64,000 nucleotides of DNA. It comes from Siphonodentalium dalli (lineage: Eukaryota; Mollusca; Scaphopoda; Gadilida; Siphonodentaliidae). The DNA lies in NCBI GenBank assembly GCA_032622095.1, contig CP136062.1, positions 225,820,578 to 225,884,577 of the forward strand, in the 5' to 3' direction. A program made the position numbers and the translations under genes. Under the pieces are notes generated by a model. That model saw only the letters and a program-made list of their open reading frames with translations. It was not told the origin of the DNA and did not search any database. Positions 22,555-34,341 of the stretch are shown here, piece after piece (within the stretch, counting starts at the first letter, position 1; every line of letters begins with the position of its first letter).

Positions 22555-22983
22555 AGGTGCTCGGTCCGATCGGACGCTCCTAATATGCTGTTTCTTTGGC
22601 TTCGGGGTTGGGGGTTGGGGAGTGTTTGGTTCGGGCCGCGGGCCCGTCCGTCGGGTCTCGGAGTGTTTGGATGTCGATGTTTGGGGTTTGCGATCTCTAT
22701 TGTTTGTGGGGCGGAGCTTGCCTGTCGGACGGGCGGTCTTGCGGATGGGAATGGAGGGCTCTAAATCAAGTGGTAATAATAGCCACTTGATTTTGGAGTT
22801 GTCCATCTTTGTCTGCGGGGCCGTCCGTTTGGCCGGCGGGTTCTGCCACGCGGGCAGTGGGGTCGCGGGCTTTGATCGTCGATGTCTGGTCGCTCTGGGC
22901 TTTGATGTATGGGTTCCTCGGCTCGAATCCCCCCCCGGGCCGGAGGGGTAGTGGGTTGGGGCGTCTGATCGGATTGAATACCT
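22555..22983. mobile_element. TTAA-flanked MITE (AGGTRYTC family), GC-rich copy
   Basis: TTAA (22551-22554) then AGGTGCTCGGTCCGATCGGA. At the right, TCTGATCGGATTGAATACCT then TTAA (22984-22987). Internal landmarks shared with the other copies are TTTCTTTGGCTTC near the left, GGTTCCTCGGCTCGAATC near the right, and AAATCAAGTGG. The last is here part of a short palindrome AAATCAAGTGG..CCACTTGATTTT (22761-22793). This copy is much richer in G than the other copies. Confidence 0.85.
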
Positions 22984-22987
22984 TTAA

Positions 22988-23564
22988 GGAATATTGTCCA
23001 TACACAGGTGTGAGAAAATAAAATAGATATATTGTCAACCATTTTATTGCACATAATTATGCCTAAGGGTGCGTTCATGTGCTGGCGGGTTTGTGCGGTA
23101 TGGTTTTGCGGGAGTTTTGTCGTGGAGAACGGTATGGTGTCGGAGTGTGGGCTGAGGCATGCATATGGGGTGCATCTGTATCGTGGCTGACTGCGTCTGA
23201 GGTGGCATCTCTGTGGTTCCGCCCGTGGCGGTGCTGCCGGAATTTGCCTGTAAATAGCGTGCAATTATATCGCAAGAATAAATCATGCATGTATATTTGG
23301 GGGCAGGTTCCGGTAGCGTCGTTGCGGGTGGGGCTACATGGGTTTTGCTTCTCATGTCTTTTGCTTTGGTGGGTTGCGTGTTGTGTGCGTGTTTCCGTTC
23401 GTATTCTGACGCCGTGTTGTTTTCTGTAGCGAAGTGCCCGCGATGACGTGCCTTGCGGACTTGCCGGCGTATGGACGTCCCTATAACCTCTCGATTTATG
23501 TTATTATTTTCGTATTTATTATGCCACCCTTTATTGTTTTAGTATATACAATAATTTATTGCAG
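22988..23564. other. G-rich stretch, no recognised gene
   Basis: A GC-rich segment (about 23060-23440) starts with AAGGGTGCGTTCATGTGCTG, which resembles a transposon terminus, but no matching inverted end was found. Frames on both strands are not recognised. Confidence 0.35.
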
Positions 23565-25715
23565 CAATGGTCTATCTCTTCCATGCCACAATTACAACAA
23601 CATTTTTAAAATATAAATTTCATATTTGAGGATTGTAACAAGATAGAGTTCTCCTTCGTACTACACTCTTCGGGTACACCGAACATTTTCGCCCGGATTT
23701 CTATTCTAAAACTGTCCCACAGATGTAACAAGGACAGTTTGAGAACAAAATATGGCTCACATCTAGCGGTGACCCAAAATATCCACATAAGAAAAAGTTC
23801 TCCAATAAAAGCTGGCTGCAGGGTGCGCCAATTGATTCAAATTCGAAATTTAGCAGGGTGTACTGCTTGTGGCCATGTTTTCCCCGCAAATTTGATAGAC
23901 TGATGGACAAAACCACTGAATCCGTTGAATCAATATACATGTATACATGGATTAATTTATATGCATTGTTATACACAGTACTGGTATATAAAGGTACTGA
24001 AAATAACTATATTACTAGTATACACAAAATAAACCATATATCATGGCTATGGGTTCTAATATCCGAACATGACAGCTGAGAACTTGGTGTGAATTAAAGA
24101 GTGGTGGTTTCTCAAGCATATCTAACCCTCCACGTTAGTAACATGCCATTAAATGTCATAAGTATAATCTAGCTTGAGGACAGAAGTGATCCATAAAACC
24201 CCCCTTAATTCAACCAGGTCCTCGCGCGATGTATGATCGATCACATGATGATCTAGGGGGATTAGAATTGATGTATAAAAACAGCACTGCATGTAAATAT
24301 AAAATAAAATAGTGCTACATCTTATTACAGATTATTGCCATATATAATCAGTGATTATACAGACAGTCTGACAAAATAAAGTTTCAGTGACACTCTATCC
24401 GAAGAGGGGAATAATTTCATCTGTTACAGTCAATGGAGCAATTATGAATCTGGAAAGGTGAAATTTCTAAGTAATACTAGATATCGACATGACGCGATAA
24501 AATATAACGTAAATGCAATATGGCCGCTGGCGACCATTTTTTCCTATGAAATTAAAAAAATATTTGATAGCTCTCATCTGATAGATGAATATCAAGATAA
24601 ATATGAAGTTTGGTGATGATCGGATGAGTGAAGTGGACTGTGGTCTGTGCTAAACGGTTTAGTAATGCTTAAAAAGATTCTTACCTTAATATTTTTATGT
24701 TCACTTTATAAACTTCACTGAGTCATCTTTGTCATGTATTGAGTTTGATATCTTTTGTTAACAGTTTATAAATCATGTATGTCTCATGTTTGTTATTTTA
24801 ATTTATGTGTTTATTATCATTAAATAAAGTTGCATTCCTTAAAAAGATTCTTACCTCAATGTTTTTATGTTCACTTTATAAACTCCACTGAGTCATCTTT
24901 GTCATGTATTGAATTTGATATCTTTTGTTAACAGTTTGTAAATTATGTATGTCTCGTGTTCGTTATTATATTATATACACTTTATAGTGTGTTTTCAGAA
25001 CGAAAAAAAATTGAATAAAATCAACAAATTTGTAAATTTAAAAACAATTCAAACGTTGTTGTATTCCATGTCCCAGCCCGGACATATACACCAAATTTCA
25101 ATAATATTCATTGAGAAACAACGGACCAAACGCTATATAACACCCGTATACATCTTTTATTCCGAATCGGACTCGGGTACATGTTATAGTAGGTACCGAA
25201 TTGACACACGTCGACTGGGCGAGTTGGCCATGGGGCGATTAGGCCGATTCCGGCACATTCTATAATTTACCGTATGTATCCGTTTACGCGTAGTTTACTT
25301 TAGAAAGTTCCGCAATTAATACCGTAAATAGAGCGACCTTATTTGACAGAGAATGCCTCTGTTATTGATTATCAAGTTGCTGTACAGTAAAAACGACAAA
25401 TTTACATGCTCGTTCAAGCGCAGTAGTCTATTTTCCCCATGTTAAAGAACATCCACAAATACTAAATAACGCTAACCTACTGCCGAATGTTTGACACGAC
25501 AACTGTTAACATATTTGGGCTGAATTCATCTGACGCGGTATTATTCCTCAAAATAAACAACAAAACCATCGTTACTTGGAAATGTAGTTTGGGCTAACAT
25601 TTACATAAATCCTCCAGATCAATTATCCGACACACACGTCAGATGAAAAAGTCACATGAAGTAACCGGCCAAATTGGCCGAAATAAGATAAATACCGCGA
25701 AGAGATAGACCATCT
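23565..25715. mobile_element. Possible long relative of the AGATGGTCTATC element
   Basis: The right end is exact: GAAGAGATAGACCATCT followed by TTAA (25716-25719). The left end is CAATGGTCTATCTCTTCC at 23565, without a clear TTAA. If these pair, the element is about 2.15 kb. No transposase frame is recognisable inside, so it may instead be two separate remnants. Confidence 0.4.
24661..24970. repeat. Direct duplication of about 175 bp
   Basis: Copies start at 24667 and 24838 with TTAAAAAGATTCTTACC and share TTCACTTTATAAACTYCACT and GAGTCATCTTTGTCATGTAT. The second copy is cut short near 24970. Both precede AT-rich sequence; the first includes an AATAAAG motif. Confidence 0.8.
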
Positions 25716-25719
25716 TTAA

Positions 25720-26548
25720 TTCTTCAAACCTGGTAAATGTGGTCCTGTCAGAGAAAGGTTATGTCGGTGTTCCGATCTGACAACACTGGCAATTAGCATT
25801 GGATATATATACATGAATTATGATATAATCTTCCTTCGGATTTATATTTATACTGCGTGTTTTGGCGATATTCTGGCATGGCGGTTCTGTGGCAGGACAC
25901 ACGTTTACCTTGATTTACACGTTGCCTTGATTTATAGTAGGGATATTGGAATATACCATTCGTATGATCAAATTTTAACCCATTACTAAAATAAACAGTA
26001 ATCAGATGAATCTCAAAAATCATAATAAATAAATAAATAGCCAAAACAAACTTAACTATGTGCTATAAATATACTTCCCCATACATGTTAATATAGTAAA
26101 TAACAATACATTATAAACATATACATGAACGGACTATGTTACATAAACACCAGTAATGTAGCTAAAATCCAAAATATTTGATTTATTTTAATACAATGGA
26201 CCAAACGAATGCAACGCTTTCCCACCAATATATTTCTAATTTCTATTAATGTTTATCCAGAATGTATTTGATAGCGAATATCCAAACCACCTATGTCTAA
26301 TTATGCTCGAGCTCCTCTCCATAACTCTAGAATATCACCAATTGGGCTTTAGTAATAACTCAAAAAAGGATAACAATAAATATCATGATCGGTGAAATAA
26401 ATCTTGGTGAACTCCAGGCTGGTAAAAAATTTGATTTCACAAACAGATATGGGAGAGATGACTGTGATGAAAAAATCGACCCATACGAACTCATGAATCA
26501 CTCTTGTGATTATTATGCACCCACTCAATTCCGGGACAATATAACTGC
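25720..26548. other. AT-rich stretch before the LINE ORF2
   Basis: No gene was seen up to about 26400. From 26430 short frames resemble the region before the endonuclease domain, but frameshifts prevent a clear start, so the LINE 5' boundary is unknown. Confidence 0.4.
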
Positions 26549-29442
26549 CGAAGTCTAAATGCAAACTGGGATTCATTCAAAGATTTATTATGTAATATTC
26601 AAAACAACAACAATATATTCGACGTCATCGCCCTATCTGAAATATTCCGGATCAAGGAAACATATGTGTTACCCGGGTATCAACCTTTCGAATACGCAAC
26701 GCGTCCAGATAACGACGATGGTAGAGGTGGGGTTGGATTATTTATCAAAAATGGCATAACATTTAGAAATAGACCTGACTTATCTCTATTTATACCACAC
26801 GTCGCAGAAACGCTATTTGTTGAAATTAATCCTATGTGGTAGGAGTAATATACAGACCTAACACAGCCCCAAAAGCAGATATCGATGAATTCATGACTTA
26901 CATCGATGCCATAATGGTCAAACTCAACGAATCGCACACTAAAGCATATTTAATTGGGGACTTCAACATTGACCTACTAAACTCTGATAATCATACGAAA
27001 ACCGGTGATTTTATAGATAACATATTTGAGCGGGTTACCTCCCTGTGATTACAAAACCTACTCGGGTCACGGACTACTCAGCAACATTGATTGACCATAT
27101 CCATACGAACTCAAAGTGGAAATATGACTGCGGAATTATATTATCAGATGTCTCTGATCATTTTGCAACGTATTACATTGAAAATGAATTACATACAAAT
27201 TATACTAACTCAGCACAAAAATCCCCAGAACCCATTCGAATAATTAATGAAAAAAATCTAAATTCATTTAAAGAAATCCTAGGCAGTCTATCGTTCGACT
27301 CAGTTTTCGGCTGCAATTCAGCAGAACAAGCTTATGAGAAATTTATAGGACAATATATATCAGCATATGAGCAAGCTTTCCCTCTCAGATACACCGAACA
27401 AAGGAAAAAATATATCAAAAGGGAACCATGGATTACAAACGGTTTATTGCAATCATCATTGAATAAAAGTAAGCTATTCACAGCCATCACTAGCACAGCC
27501 ATCGACAATCAATATAGATAAATATAAAGCATATTGTAAAATATTCAACCAACTGAAAAGGAAGAGCAAAAACCAGTACTATAACTCAATTCTCGAAGAA
27601 AATAAAAATAACATGAGACGAACATGGACCATATTAAAAGATGCTCTTAAATTATCAACATGTTCACATAGTCTTCCAAAAAATCTGAAATTCCGAAACA
27701 GAACATTTTCAGATCCGGCAACTATTGCGCAAGCATTTAACGAATATTTCGCAACAATAGGTCAGAATACAGCTGATAAAGTAGAGATAATTCAGGATAT
27801 ACAACCTCTTGATTATATGTCTGAAAAAAACCAAAAGAACTTCTTCCTTTCAGAAACATCATTGTCGGAGATTGTAGATACATGCACCAAAATGTCCAAT
27901 AAAAGTTGTGTGGACTTTTCTAATATATCAATGAAGCTAATGAGAAGTACTATAAATGAAACAGCAAACGCGCTTTCATACATAATAAATTTATCTTTCA
28001 AACAAGGTGTCGTTCCTAAAAAAATGAAAATCTCCAGAGTAGTACCAATATACAAAAATAGTGCCCGTGAAAATATTGAAAATTACAGACCAATCAGTAT
28101 TCTTCCCGCTTTCTCAAAAATTATGGAAAAACTTATGCATAAACGTTTAAACTCGTTCTTAACAAAATTTAATATCCTCCACGAAAACCAATTTGGATTT
28201 AGAGCAAACCACTCAACAACCCACCCATTACTTCATTTATTACATCATATTGCCGAGAATAACGACAAAAAGACACGAGACTCTACATTAGCAATCTTTA
28301 TTGACCTTTCAAAGGCATTTGACACAATCAGTCACGACATACTCCTCCAAAAACTTGACCATTATGGTATTAGGGGCATAACCAAGAAATGGTTCATGAG
28401 TTACTTAGAGGGAAGACAGCAATATGTTGAAATCGAACATGAAAAATCAAATATGCTCAATATTAACTGTGGGGTGCCTCAAGGATCTATTTTAGGACCG
28501 CTACTTTTTCTCATATACGTCAACGATATGCCCAATAGCACGTGTTTGAATATACTTTCATTTGCAGACGACACAACCCTCCATATTTCTGGAAATGACC
28601 ACCGCCAAATTGAAAAACAAGTTAATTCAGAATTGAAAAAAGTTCACAATTGGTGTTGTAGCAATAAATTGGTTATTAATATATTAAAAAGTAAGTACAT
28701 GTTACTACACCCAACTAATAATGACTTTAAATGGAATATTCTTAAAATAAAACTGAACAACGAGCCACTAACACGAATTGGAAACGTTAGACCGGAACAA
28801 TATATGAAATTTCGCGGAATTAATATTGATGAAAATCTCACCTTCAAATATCACATATCAATGATAAAAACAAGGATATCCAATGCAATGTACTGCATCA
28901 ATAAGGTTAAACGTATACTTACCAAAAACTGTTTGAAAACCTTATACTTTTCTCTAATCCACAGTCATCTCATATATGGGTTGCCTATTTGGGGTCATGC
29001 TGACACTGGAAATATTATTTTCAAACAACAGAAAAAAGCCATCCGTATCATGGCAAACAGAACGTATAGAAGCCACACAGAGCCCATATTTCGCAAAGAA
29101 AAGATTCTGAAATTTTATGACTTGTATCGGTTACAATCGGCTACAATTGTATTTGATTGGACAAAAGGAAATCTTCCGAAATCATTTGATAATTCGTTTG
29201 AATATACAAAGGCTAATACTCGACAAGCTGGAAATTTGAAAGCAGTAACCCCGAGAACGACTTTTACTTCTATATTACCCAAACACGCGTTTCCGTGCAC
29301 ATGGAACTCATTGGATAAAAATCTCAAAAATATCAGATTTCGAAATAGATTTAAAAAAGAATTGAAAAATAAATATTTATCGCAATATGCAACAAAAGTT
29401 AAATGCAACAACTCATTTTGTCAAGACTGTAAAGTGGCTTAA
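26549..29442 (+). pseudogene. LINE ORF2: AP-endonuclease plus reverse transcriptase, frameshifted
   Basis: The endonuclease part reads RSLNANWDSFKDLL, FDVIALSEI, LPGYQPFEY and GRGGVGLFIKNG (26549-26825). It continues after a frameshift as VVGVIYRPNT and LIGDFNIDLL (26836-27048). After a second shift come TRVTDYSATLIDHI and LSDVSDHFATYY (27045-27521). A third shift near 27516 leads into the intact 3' part. There, YRPISILPAFSKIMEK, NQFGFRANHST, LAIFIDLSKAFDTISHDILL, VPQGSILGPLLFLIYVND and the FADD active site form a full RT palm, followed by thumb and C-terminal regions. These enzymes nick the target and copy LINE RNA into DNA. The style fits the Jockey/CR1/Daphne group. At least three frameshifts make this copy inactive as it stands. 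Confidence 0.9.
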
Positions 29443-30000
29443 GAGAGCATTGACCCCTAATCCTCCCATCATTGTAGTCATTGTAATCCAGTCTGGTATG
29501 TTCACCTTAACATTTTGGCGGGACGAAACGAGAAATTGCTTCCTACATATCGATATATGAATTCCTCGATAACCTGAAACAAATACTTGCTTCAGCAACA
29601 ACGATCTCTCAATGCATTTGATAATCGGAAGCGATTATTTTCTTAACCAGTAAATATTCGAAACAGCCCCGGCCATACCCCCATCATTAGTGACATATTT
29701 AATATAAGCCCATGATTACAACCAATACATATGTAGTAACACATATCCATGTATATAGATGCATCCCATAAGTTGTTTGGATACTTTATTTTTCTATTAT
29801 GAAGTACATTCTATCCTTTTCATTATCATTTCACTTCATTAGTTGCCACTTCATGTTTATATATGTAGGGGCGACAGGAAGACGGCCCATCTGGGCCATG
29901 TCGCTCCTGTATAATATCATTTTTGTTTGTTTATTATCACCATTGTCATAAGCTTGTGAATATTATACAAATAAACAATCATCATCATCATCATTATGTG
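29443..30000 (+). mobile_element. LINE 3' UTR and ATC-repeat tail
   Basis: After the ORF2 stop, about 550 bp of AT-rich sequence ends in a G/C hairpin region (near 29870-29910, GACGGCCCATCTGGGCCATGTC), then AATAAAC and (ATC)n at 29978-29996. Short simple-repeat tails of this kind are known at the 3' ends of CR1-like LINEs. The tail stops a few bases before a splice-acceptor-like sequence. Confidence 0.7.
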
Positions 30001-30003
30001 CAG

Positions 30004-30139
30004 ATCTGTCAAGGACGTGTCCCCGGTCCTGCTTGTTTGCCCTCTAACATTATCCGTGTGGTGTATAACACACGGATAAGAACATGGCATCTGAAAGAGA
30101 CACACATTACTTTTCCCATCAACTATATATGTGTAACAG
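30004..30139 (+). CDS. Candidate exon, cystine-knot-like C-terminus
   Basis: The acceptor-like ttatgtgcag ends at 30003, and CAG|gtgcat gives a possible donor after 30139. The frame is open, 45 codons plus one base. It reads ICQGRVPGPACLPSNI, then RVVYNTRIRTW, then THITFPINYICVT. Spaced cysteines and the '.FP...CV' ending recall invertebrate cystine-knot cytokines (Spaetzle or IL-17-like), where a late C-x-C is usual. Here one of those cysteines would be tyrosine. No other exon of such a gene was found, and the LINE tail lies directly upstream. It could be a remnant. The frame stays open to 30231 if not spliced. Confidence 0.35.
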
Positions 30140-30897
30140 GTGCATCGTATCACCTTATTGTATTTCATACCACTGTGCCTTCTAATATTAATTATACTAT
30201 AGGAATATATAAATACTTGAAATATAAGTAACACGTACACCATACATGTATCCCCCGCAATCATGGGTTAACATCGAAGTAGGCAGTCAGAAAATGGCAT
30301 TTTGTAAATTTTTAAGTTTCCCATACAATCAAATTGACGAAATTTTATGTATTTTATGGTGCAGGGCTTCGTAGGTTCGAAAAATTCGTTCAATTAATTA
30401 AAGCTAATATGCACTCATCATGTCGGTAAAATATTACGGTGAAATACAACATGCTCGCATTATAGCGACGGGTATTACAATTCAAGCTGACATGCACGCA
30501 CCATAATCGTCTGTCAAATATTACGATGAAATACTACGTACACGCATCATGTCGCCGGTCAAGCAGTACAGATACACGAGGAAATTGTTTTTCTTTTCGG
30601 GAGCGGAATTCAAATTTAATAGGAAGCAGGATTCATGTCTTTGAGGCACAATATAGGTAAGGTTCTGTGGAAGTATGGCATCAAGATATACTATTATGTT
30701 CCAAATAAACAGCCCAGACGATAAACAACCCGGACGAAGTCGGGCACAGCTTCTAGTTAATATATATTTTGCAACTATACTATAACTTTTTATTCCATTT
30801 TCTCATGCACAATTTATATTCAAGGAATTTAGCAACTTACTCAGTTCTAACCGAGCTCGAGCCCAGTTGACCTCTTAGTATATTCACACTCAGAAAG
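30138..30897. repeat. Partial, diverged extra copy of part of the 3.0 kb unit
   Basis: It matches 31334-32104 with a few percent differences and small indels, from AGGTGCATCGTATCACC to CACTCAGAAAG. It is more diverged than the three full copies are from each other, so it is older. Its left edge falls exactly at the end of the candidate exon 30004-30139. Confidence 0.85.
30735..30756 (+). mobile_element. Helitron-type 3' terminus (also 31934-31955, 34948-34969, 37955-37976)
   Basis: CCCGGACGAAGTCGGG can form a hairpin and is followed by CACAGCTT and CTAG, then T. This is the Helitron 3' signature and closely resembles the termini at 6447 and 6955. It occurs in the partial copy and in each of the three 3.0 kb copies. 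The 5' end could not be located with confidence. Confidence 0.6.
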
Positions 30898-31029
30898 TTG
30901 TTGTTCAGTGTGTTCATTAACAAGTCAAGTGTACGAGCCAACTGGGTTCGTGCTCAGTTAGAAGGTTAAAGGAGAGCAGTGTTCACGCTTGTCCATAATT
31001 GTAGTTACCAAATGGAAATATTAGCCCAC

Positions 31030-31327
31030 CTGTCAGAACGTATCCATCATTGGTCTTTGAAATGCTTTCTGTCAAGGTAGAAACAGGAGACAAATCAGGT
31101 GAAGACGACTGATGTTGAATAATCTTCTTTTCTTCAGGCAAATGTGTTTTATTCTGAAGAGATGACAAACCTTCATCTGAAAGCCAAATATGTCCACAAA
31201 TTAAAAATAATTCGTTCAAAAAAATAACTGCTCCATATAATACACACATTCTGCCCAATGCCAGGTACCCAATTATACGTTTGTGTGGACGAGGTGATGG
31301 TGGTGTTCGCATTGTATCCAAGGGCAT
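31030..31327 (-). CDS. Candidate first exon of a type II membrane protein, copy A
   Basis: From ATG 31327 the frame gives MPLDTMRTPPSPRPHKR, a short basic proline-rich tail, then a hydrophobic stretch (IIGYLALGRMCVLYGAVIFL and on to ICGHIW). A serine-rich, charged stem follows (EGLSSLQNKTH, SSSPDLSPVSTLTES) with an NKT sequon. A donor CAG|gtgggc ends the exon at 31030, after one base of a codon. This is the layout of Golgi type II enzymes such as glycosyl- or sulfotransferases, but no catalytic exon is present. Within it, tttggctttcag before 31176 is a good acceptor. So the part 31030-31176 could be an internal exon joined in matching phase to 32214-32346. Both are hypotheses. Confidence 0.35.
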
Positions 31328-32213
31328 TGAGATAGGTGCATCGTATCACCTTATTGTATTTCATACCACTGTGCCTTCTAATATTAATTATACTATAGGA
31401 ATATATAAATACTTGAAATATAAGTAACACGTACACCATACAGGTATCCCCCGCAATCATGTTCTAACATCGAAGTAGGCAGTCAGAAAATGGCATTTTG
31501 TAATTTTTTAGGTTTCCCATACAATCAAATTGACGAAATTTTATGTATTTTATGGTGCAGGGCTTCGTAGGTTCGAAAAGTTCGTTCAATTAATTAAAGC
31601 TAATATGCCGCACTCATCGTGTCGGTAAAATATTACGGTGAAATACAACATGCTCGCATTATAGCGACGGGTATTACATTTCAAGCTGACATGCACGCAC
31701 CATAATCGTCTGTCAAATATTACGATGAAATACTACGTACACGCATCATGTCGCCGGTCAAGCAGTACAGATGCACGAGGAAATTGTTTTTCTTTTCGGG
31801 AGCGGAATTCAAATTTAATAGGAAGCAGGATTCATGTCTTTGAGGCACAATATAGCGAAGGTTCTGTGGAAGTATGGCATCAAGATATACTATTAGGTTC
31901 CAAATAAACAGCCCAGACGATAAACAACCCGGACGAAGTCGGGCACAGCTTCTAGTTAATATATATCTTGCAACTATACTATAACTTTTTATTCCATGTT
32001 CTCATGCACAATTTATATTCATGAAATTTAGCAACTCAGTTCTAACCGAGCTCGAGCCCAGTTTCCTCACACAGTGACATCTTAGTATATTCACACTCAG
32101 AAAGACAACAAATTAGTTAATTACGTGGCCGACTAAACACTAAAACAGCCTATCATTGATTCAAATGAATGACAGGGAAATCAGAAACCAAAATACATGC
32201 ATATTATACTTAC

Positions 32214-32346
32214 GTCGATCTGATATCAGGACTTGTTGTGTTCTTCCAACTTCAGTGTTCCGAGAAATATTACTCCAAAAATGGTAACCGGCTTGATGCA
32301 GCGTTTGCAAATTGGCGAACGTGGAGCCATGATTTACAGTGCGCAT
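32214..32346 (-). CDS. Candidate alternative first exon, copy A
   Basis: The consensus donor CGAC|gtaagt ends the exon at 32214 in phase 1, matching the acceptor at 31176. The frame starts MRTVNHGSTFANLQTLHQAG. Its ATG lies inside the palindrome TGCGCATGCGCA. A second ATG 17 bp downstream opens MAPRSPICKRCIKPVTIFGV, which is also membrane-anchor-like but stops before the donor. The NRF1-like site and a GCGCGTGCGCA motif (32393-32399 area) would suit a GC-rich core promoter. Evidence is limited to splice signals and phase. Confidence 0.25.
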
Positions 32347-32987
32347 GCGCAACCCCACGCACCCGGTTGTCACACACCTACGCTGCGCGTGCGCACTTGT
32401 AATCCTAGTGTTGATTTTTAACAACATAAACGGGCTCACAAAAATATCAAACACACACCAGCTATCCCAAATCTTACACAAAAACTAGATTTTTTTCTAA
32501 ACGGGCTCATCTTCGGGATTTCAATTCTAAAGGTATTTTAGACCCATGGGAAGCAGCTGGAGGGCGATTCAGAAACGGGTTCGAGCCCGTTTGGCCAATG
32601 TGCCCGGTTAGAAGGTTTAAAGTCTAGTGTGTGAGCCCGATCGGTAGGTCATTACGAACCCCCCCCCCCCCCCCCACACACACACCCTCCCTCTCCCCCA
32701 CACACACACATACACACACTGCGCTAACGCTATAGTATATATATATCCTTTATTTCCTCCGTTAACGAAGAGCTGCTACAATATATTTTAAATGTTTACA
32801 CAATTGCAATGAACAAATGAACGAATACAAAAAAAAAAAAAAAGGAATATGTAAGTAAACAAACATTAATGTGTGTGGTAGACAGATAAGCCAGCCACAC
32901 ACTGGACGAGGCAGCCATGCTCAAACAGCAATAGAGGTCGGTAAGCAGACTGTTTGTCATGCATACAACAGGCCGTGCGTGCATACA

Positions 32988-33120
32988 TACATACATACAT
33001 ACACACATACATACATACATATATGCATAAACACACACATACCAACATACATACTTTCATGCATACACACATACATTCATATATACATATGTACATACAC
33101 ACATACATACATACATAAAC
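32988..33120. repeat. CATA microsatellite (also 35995-36127, 39000-39136)
   Basis: A (CATA)n-type tract interspersed with ACAC and ATAT steps, present in all three 3.0 kb copies. The long tyrosine/histidine- or valine/cysteine-rich frames here (for example 32866-33159) are artefacts of the repeat. Confidence 0.9.
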
Positions 33121-33585
33121 ACATGCACCCGGGGTATTGGCAGGCAATCCAGTAGGCAATCAGACATAAACAAGCATATAATCAGACGATGCATGGATAT
33201 ATATATAGAGAGAGAGACTTGCAAGAGAACATCATGCTCGCATGAAGCCTTCAGACGAGTCACTCAAAATTAAACAAAACTGTATAATGTACATATCTCA
33301 ATTTGAAAGAGGGTGTTTTATTTTGATTCTCAGTAACTCTAACTTCGAAGAGAGGTATTTGCATGCATGTTGATTGGGAAGACCCTGTTAGCATACCAGC
33401 CAATGCCTCACTTGGAAGTTGTTATGGTAGTTTATATGTTATTATTCCGTTTTCAGAGTTAGCGATGCTGACCCAGAGCATGTTGATATGTTTTACCGAA
33501 TATGCCGAATAAGCAATAGCGTATGCGTTAAATAAAATGTGACTCGGATAATTTTGTTGTATGAAGAGCACCAAATTGAGACCAG

Positions 33586-33936
33586 TTAAGGGCTGTCAAG
33601 CATGTTACTGCCAGTGTCTACGGCGATGTTGAGTTTGGTTGTGTAATGTGACCACAGCTCGTAGGATTTCCTCACAGCGAAAAGAGAAAACTCGTTTAAG
33701 TTGAATATTTTGCTCCTGATGTCATCGGATAGGATGGAGAGCAATACCATTACTTGGTCCTTCTGTGCGAGAGAATCAATGTGTAAAAAACAGGGTATGC
33801 CAAAAATGTCAATTAGTGAGAACCACACTTGTATTCTCACCTCTGATGTCGTCGAGCAGTCCAGTAAGGCATGCTCAACAATATCATCATAATCCTTGCC
33901 ACACAGTTTGCATTTTCCACATTCCGGTGAGGTACG
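33586..33936 (-). pseudogene. LINE ORF2 C-terminal fragment, copy A
   Basis: The C-terminal ~117 codons of the frame at 39602-40717, including the CGKCKLCG...HALLDC zinc-knuckle-like motif. It is cut off at the duplication junction and followed by unrelated sequence. The stop is at 33586. Confidence 0.85.
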
Positions 33937-34043
33937 AGTCAAGTTTACGAGCCAACTGGGTTCGTGCTCAGTTAGAAGGTTAAAGGAGAGCAGTGTTCAC
34001 GCTTGTCCATAATTGTAGTTACCAAATGGAAATATTAGCCCAC

Positions 34044-34341
34044 CTGTCAGAACGTATCCATCATTGGTCTTTGAAATGCTTTCTGTCAAGGTAGAAACAG
34101 GAGACAAATCAGGTGAAGACGACTGATGTTGAATAATCTTCTTTTCTTCAGGCAAATGTGTTTTATTCTGAAGAGATGACAAACCTTCATCTGAAAGCCA
34201 AATATGTCCACAAATTAAAAATAATTCGTTCAAAAAAATAACTGCTCCATATAATACACACATTCTGCCCAATGCCAGGTACCCAATTATACGTTTGTGT
34301 GGACGAGGTGATGGTGGTGTTCGCATTGTATCCAAGGGCAT
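34044..34341 (-). CDS. Candidate type II membrane protein exon, copy B
   Basis: It has the same reading as 31030-31327 without amino-acid change, including the donor and the internal acceptor (34190). It is present because the 3.0 kb block is duplicated. The partner candidate exon is at 35228-35360. Confidence 0.35.

Larger units (their letters stand above)
30923..33936. repeat. 3.0 kb tandem duplication, copy A
   Basis: This is the first of three near-identical units. It runs from AGTCAAGTGTACGAGCC to CCGGTGAGGT and contains candidate minus-strand exons, a Helitron-type 3' end (CTAG at 31952-31955), an NRF1-like palindrome, a CATA microsatellite and the C-terminal end of a LINE. It differs from copy B mainly in length of the C run (32661), TA run (32735) and a few bases. 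Confidence 0.95.

Noticed and set aside
22596-23429. Several G-rich frames (up to 167 codons)
   Set aside because: They come from skewed base composition within and beside a MITE. Frames overlap on both strands and none has a recognisable domain.
29917-30264. 115-codon minus-strand frame with hydrophobic N-terminus-like stretch
   Set aside because: It overlaps the LINE tail and the candidate plus-strand exon antisense, and has no features of its own.
32161-32481. Whole 106-codon minus-strand frame as one gene
   Set aside because: A consensus donor (gtaagt) interrupts it at 32214, and the first 45 codons read through GC-rich promoter-like sequence. Only the part 32214-32346 was kept, as a weak candidate exon.
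32796-33159. Cysteine/tyrosine/valine-rich frames on the minus strand
   Set aside because: They are translations of the CATA microsatellite, and identical frames recur in the other two copies for the same reason.
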